Shown: in pieces, positions 41,949-44,169 of the stretch
How positions within the stretch are numbered: the first letter of the stretch is position 1
Layout of the letters: each line of letters begins with the position of its first letter
Assembly: GCA_902492205.1 (NCBI GenBank)
Contig: CABUKU010000025.1
Location: 1 to 44,169, forward strand
Direction of reading: 5' to 3'
DNA from: an uncultured Bacteroides sp.
Lineage (GTDB): Bacteria > Bacteroidota > Bacteroidia > Bacteroidales > Bacteroidaceae
DNA: 44,169 nt
The notes under the pieces: model-generated
Seen by the model: the letters and a program-made list of their open reading frames with translations, nothing else
Database searches by the model: none
What the model was told of the DNA's origin: nothing
Translations under genes and position numbers: made by a program

Positions 41949-42953
41949 TTATTTCTTACTACCATCATAACCCCATTTTACATAAACAGCTCCCCAGGTA
42001 AATCCTGCTCCGAAAGCTGTGAAAATAAGATTATCGCCTTTCTTCAGCTTATCTTCAAATTCCCAAATACAAAGAGGAAGAGTACCGGCACTTGTATTAC
42101 CGAAATGCTCAATGTTAATCATCACTCTTTCAATAGGAACTTCCAGACGATTGGCAACTGCATCAATGATACGCAAATTTGCCTGATGAGGAACAACCCA
42201 ATTGATATTATCTTTATTCAAATTATTCCTTTCGGCAATCTGAGCTGTTACATCCGACATGTGAGAGACTGCATATTTAAACACAGTTCTACCTTCTTGA
42301 TGGATATAATGCCATTTATTGTCCACCGTAAAATAGGAAGGAGGACAAACGGAACCGCCTGCTTTCATATGTAAGAATGGAAGACCTTTACCGTCAGTAC
42401 GCAATATTGAGTCCATAATACCATAATCTTCAGTAGTAGGCTCTACCATGAAGGCAGCAGCACCATCACCGAAAATAGGACAAGTCGCTCTTTCGGTATA
42501 ATCTACCATAGAGGACATTTTATCTGCACCAACAATAATTACTTTCTTAGCTCTCCCTGAACATACATAAGCAGCAGCAGATTCTAATGCATATAAAAAA
42601 CCACAACATGCCGCCTGCATATCAAATGCATAAGCATTCTTCAAGCCCAACTTATCACAAAGTATAGATGCAGTGGAAGGAAAGTGATAATCGGGAGTTG
42701 TAGTAGCTACAATTACCAAATCAATGTCATCAGGATTTGCACCAGTCTTTTGCATTAACTGCTTTGCCGCTTTACGCGCCATATATGAACTGCCTAATCC
42801 TTCTTCATTAAGAATTCTCCGTTCTTTAACCCCTATACGAGTCATAATCCATTCGTCATTGGTATCTACCATCTTTGATATCTCGTCATTAGTCAAGATA
42901 TAATCTGGTACATATCCACCAACACCAGTGATTACTGCATTTATCTTTTCCAT
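41949..42953 (-). CDS. fabH: 3-oxoacyl-ACP synthase III
   Basis: FabH starts fatty acid synthesis by joining acetyl-CoA (or branched starters) to malonyl-ACP. The 334 residues have the triad: Cys in MQAACCGFLYALE, His in VVPHQANLRIID and Asn in EHFGNTSAGTLPL, plus GGYVPDYILTNDEI at the start. Length is normal. It follows rpmF, the classic L32-FabH link between translation and lipid synthesis, but a terminator lies between them. Confidence 0.97.
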   Translation of the reverse strand: MEKINAVITGVGGYVPDYILTNDEISKMVDTNDEWIMTRIGVKERRILNEEGLGSSYMARKAAKQLMQKTGANPDDIDLVIVATTTPDYHFPSTASILCDKLGLKNAYAFDMQAACCGFLYALESAAAYVCSGRAKKVIIVGADKMSSMVDYTERATCPIFGDGAAAFMVEPTTEDYGIMDSILRTDGKGLPFLHMKAGGSVCPPSYFTVDNKWHYIHQEGRTVFKYAVSHMSDVTAQIAERNNLNKDNINWVVPHQANLRIIDAVANRLEVPIERVMINIEHFGNTSAGTLPLCIWEFEDKLKKGDNLIFTAFGAGFTWGAVYVKWGYDGSKK

Positions 42954-42985
42954 TAATTTAATTTTAATTCTGCAATAAGTATATT

Positions 42986-43018
42986 TAAAAAGCGGCTCGG
43001 AGAAAGATTCTCCGGGCC
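42986..43018 (-). terminator. terminator after rpmF
   Basis: Stem GGCTCGGAGAA / TTCTCCGGGCC (one G-T pair) is followed on the minus strand by CTTTTTAAA. Confidence 0.8.
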
Positions 43019-43055
43019 ATATTTTATAAATATACTAACTCATCAAAACCTGTAA

Positions 43056-43241
43056 TTATACAGCTGCTTCTTTTTCAATAGCCAACTTGCCTCTGTAGTA
43101 TCCGCAAGCACCACATACAGTGTGGTAAACATGCCATTCTCCACAATTTGGGCAAATAGCTAATGTTGGAGCAACTGCTTTATCGTGAGTTCTTCTTTTT
43201 GCAGTTCTAGTTTTTGATTGTCTTCTCTTAGGATGTGCCAT
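43056..43241 (-). CDS. rpmF: 50S ribosomal protein L32 (bL32)
   Basis: This is a 61-residue basic protein with the family start MAHPKRRQSKTRTAKRR and an intact zinc knuckle of four Cys (CPNC ... CGAC). It lies 11 bases after the DUF177 gene, the common DUF177-L32 pair. No zinc-free paralogue is seen here. Confidence 0.97.
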   Translation of the reverse strand: MAHPKRRQSKTRTAKRRTHDKAVAPTLAICPNCGEWHVYHTVCGACGYYRGKLAIEKEAAV

Positions 43242-43252
43242 TTTCTTAAACT

Positions 43253-43831
43253 TTAATTATTATCTAATATTTTTTTTAATTCGTCCCATCTCGGATCTGT
43301 AGCCTGCTGTTCTTCTACCTCTTCAATTTCTTCTTCAACCTCAGCTTCGAAAGTATTATCTTCCTGCTCCTCTTCCGAATTTACTTTATGTTTGTTAAGC
43401 TTACCCATCATTGACTTATTACACTTTCCAGGAGCATGTACATGCTTCATAGGAATACTCAGTGCTATAAACTCATACATGAACCAAGCTACATTTATTT
43501 CACCCTCTTCTTCCGGTATAACAACCATGTTGTCGCTTTCTTCCGAATAAGTGCTACCAAACTTCACAAAAAGTTTATCTGTAGATGTAACGGGTAATTC
43601 CATTTCATCCAAACAACGATCACATGGAACCAATACTGTTCCATCTGTCTGAAAATCGAATTCAAAAGCTTTTGAGGTTTTCTTTACCTTTAAAGTAACA
43701 TTCACCTTTCCCTTTTGAACTTCCGGTCCATCAATATTGGTAAAGTATAGATTATCAAGCAAGAACTCATATGTGCATGAGTCTACTTGCATGCCTTTTA
43801 AATCTATCTTATATTTATCAAACTTTCCCAA
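43253..43831 (-). CDS. DUF177 (YceD) family protein
   Basis: This family is linked to large-subunit rRNA processing and nearly always sits before rpmF. The 192-residue form contains VPCDRCLDEMELPV (the C-x2-C motif) and EEEGEINVAWFMYEFIALSIPMKHVH with a following Cys (GKCNKSM), then an acidic coiled tail ending DPRWDELKKILDNN. No ATG precedes the conserved N-terminus. I choose the TTG at 43831 (reading MGKFDKYKIDLKG) because a -7 element overlaps the only earlier TTG (43858). Confidence 0.9.
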   Translation of the reverse strand: MGKFDKYKIDLKGMQVDSCTYEFLLDNLYFTNIDGPEVQKGKVNVTLKVKKTSKAFEFDFQTDGTVLVPCDRCLDEMELPVTSTDKLFVKFGSTYSEESDNMVVIPEEEGEINVAWFMYEFIALSIPMKHVHAPGKCNKSMMGKLNKHKVNSEEEQEDNTFEAEVEEEIEEVEEQQATDPRWDELKKILDNN

Positions 43832-43855
43832 AGTAGTGATATTTAAATTTCTTTG

Positions 43856-43863
43856 CAAAGTTA
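43856..43863 (-). promoter_or_regulatory. -7 element of the DUF177-rpmF promoter
   Basis: TAACTTTG on the minus strand ends 24 bases before the chosen TTG start. A second match, TATCTTTG at 43942-43949, would give a leader about 100 bases long. Neither has a TTTG at 19-20 bases. Confidence 0.45.
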
Positions 43864-44097
43864 TAAAAAAAGCCCAAACTTTTAAGCTTCCTAATTCTTT
43901 ATTTTACTCCTAAACGAGCTAAGAGTATAGAATTCGGGCGACAAAGATACAAATAATTCCTATGATACTACACAAAATATGCAGTAAATCTTCATTAATT
44001 AAGTACTATTATATAATTACTCATTATAGAAGTACATATATTTCTCTTCCTGACTCAATTTTATTAACCCCAACCAAATTATTCTTTGGCATATATA
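43864..44097. other. AT-rich intergenic stretch at the window end
   Basis: Apart from the -7 match at 43942-43949 I see no gene or clear repeat. Confidence 0.5.
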
Positions 44098-44146
44098 ATA
44101 AAAAGAGAGAGAGCATCACCTGGTATTCCTACCTGTGATGCTCTCT
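44098..44146 (-). terminator. terminator of a minus-strand gene beyond the window
   Basis: A 12-bp perfect stem AGAGAGCATCAC / GTGATGCTCTCT is followed on the minus strand by CTCTTTTTATT. The gene it ends would lie to the right of the window. Confidence 0.75.
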
Positions 44147-44169
44147 ACAACTAAAACGGCGACTACCTA

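Overview
The window looks like chromosome from a Bacteroides-type bacterium (Bacteroidales). The evidence is the protein families and gene order (OstA-like/SurA block, guaB-recQ-clpX-clpP-tig, rpmF-fabH-era-der), repeated promoters of the form TTTG-N19-TAnnTTTG, few strong ribosome binding sites, and a single-RRM RNA-binding protein typical of the group. I see no tRNA, rRNA, CRISPR array, transposase or integrase.

Layout. 1-3290 is an accessory stretch: a 5'-truncated exonuclease remnant, a small hypothetical gene, about 800 bases filled with short palindromes, and a Cys-rich protein paired with an AraC/GyrI regulator. 3500-7900 (+) holds purB, an S4 pseudouridine synthase with a long Arg/Gly/Asn-rich repetitive N-terminus, and asnS. 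7950-10945 (+) holds rplM-rpsI and rpsB-tsf, both with structured leaders. A SUI1/YciH-like gene (-) faces rex-FAH-ispF (+). 13451-21633 (-) is a seven-gene envelope and repair operon: parvulin, lipoprotein, SurA-like, OstA-like, small membrane protein, mutL, NlpC/P60. 21714-29223 (-) holds guaB, recQ, clpX, clpP and tig. 29667-30894 (+) holds an RRM protein and a CPBP protease. lptB (-) is divergent from mlaE-mlaF (+). 33370-36364 is an apparent insertion with three (-) genes of unknown function. After it come an exonuclease III gene, an AraC regulator with a ketopantoate-reductase-like gene (+), then der, era, fabH, rpmF and a DUF177 gene (-).

How the genes connect. Much of the window serves translation (asnS, rplM, rpsI, rpsB, tsf, rpmF, der, era, the pseudouridine synthase) and the outer envelope (OstA-like, SurA-like, LptB, MlaEF, NlpC/P60). 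Protein quality control is also present (tig, clpP, clpX).

Most interesting signals: (1) arrays of short palindromes repeating every 21-22 bp at three separate loci, two of them near-copies of each other; (2) a second copy of the mlaF 3' end, differing only at synonymous sites, on the far side of the three-gene block, which marks a gene-end insertion or recombination scar; (3) candidate regulatory leaders in front of rplM, rpsB, clpP and the RRM gene; (4) a MutL lacking the usual endonuclease motifs.
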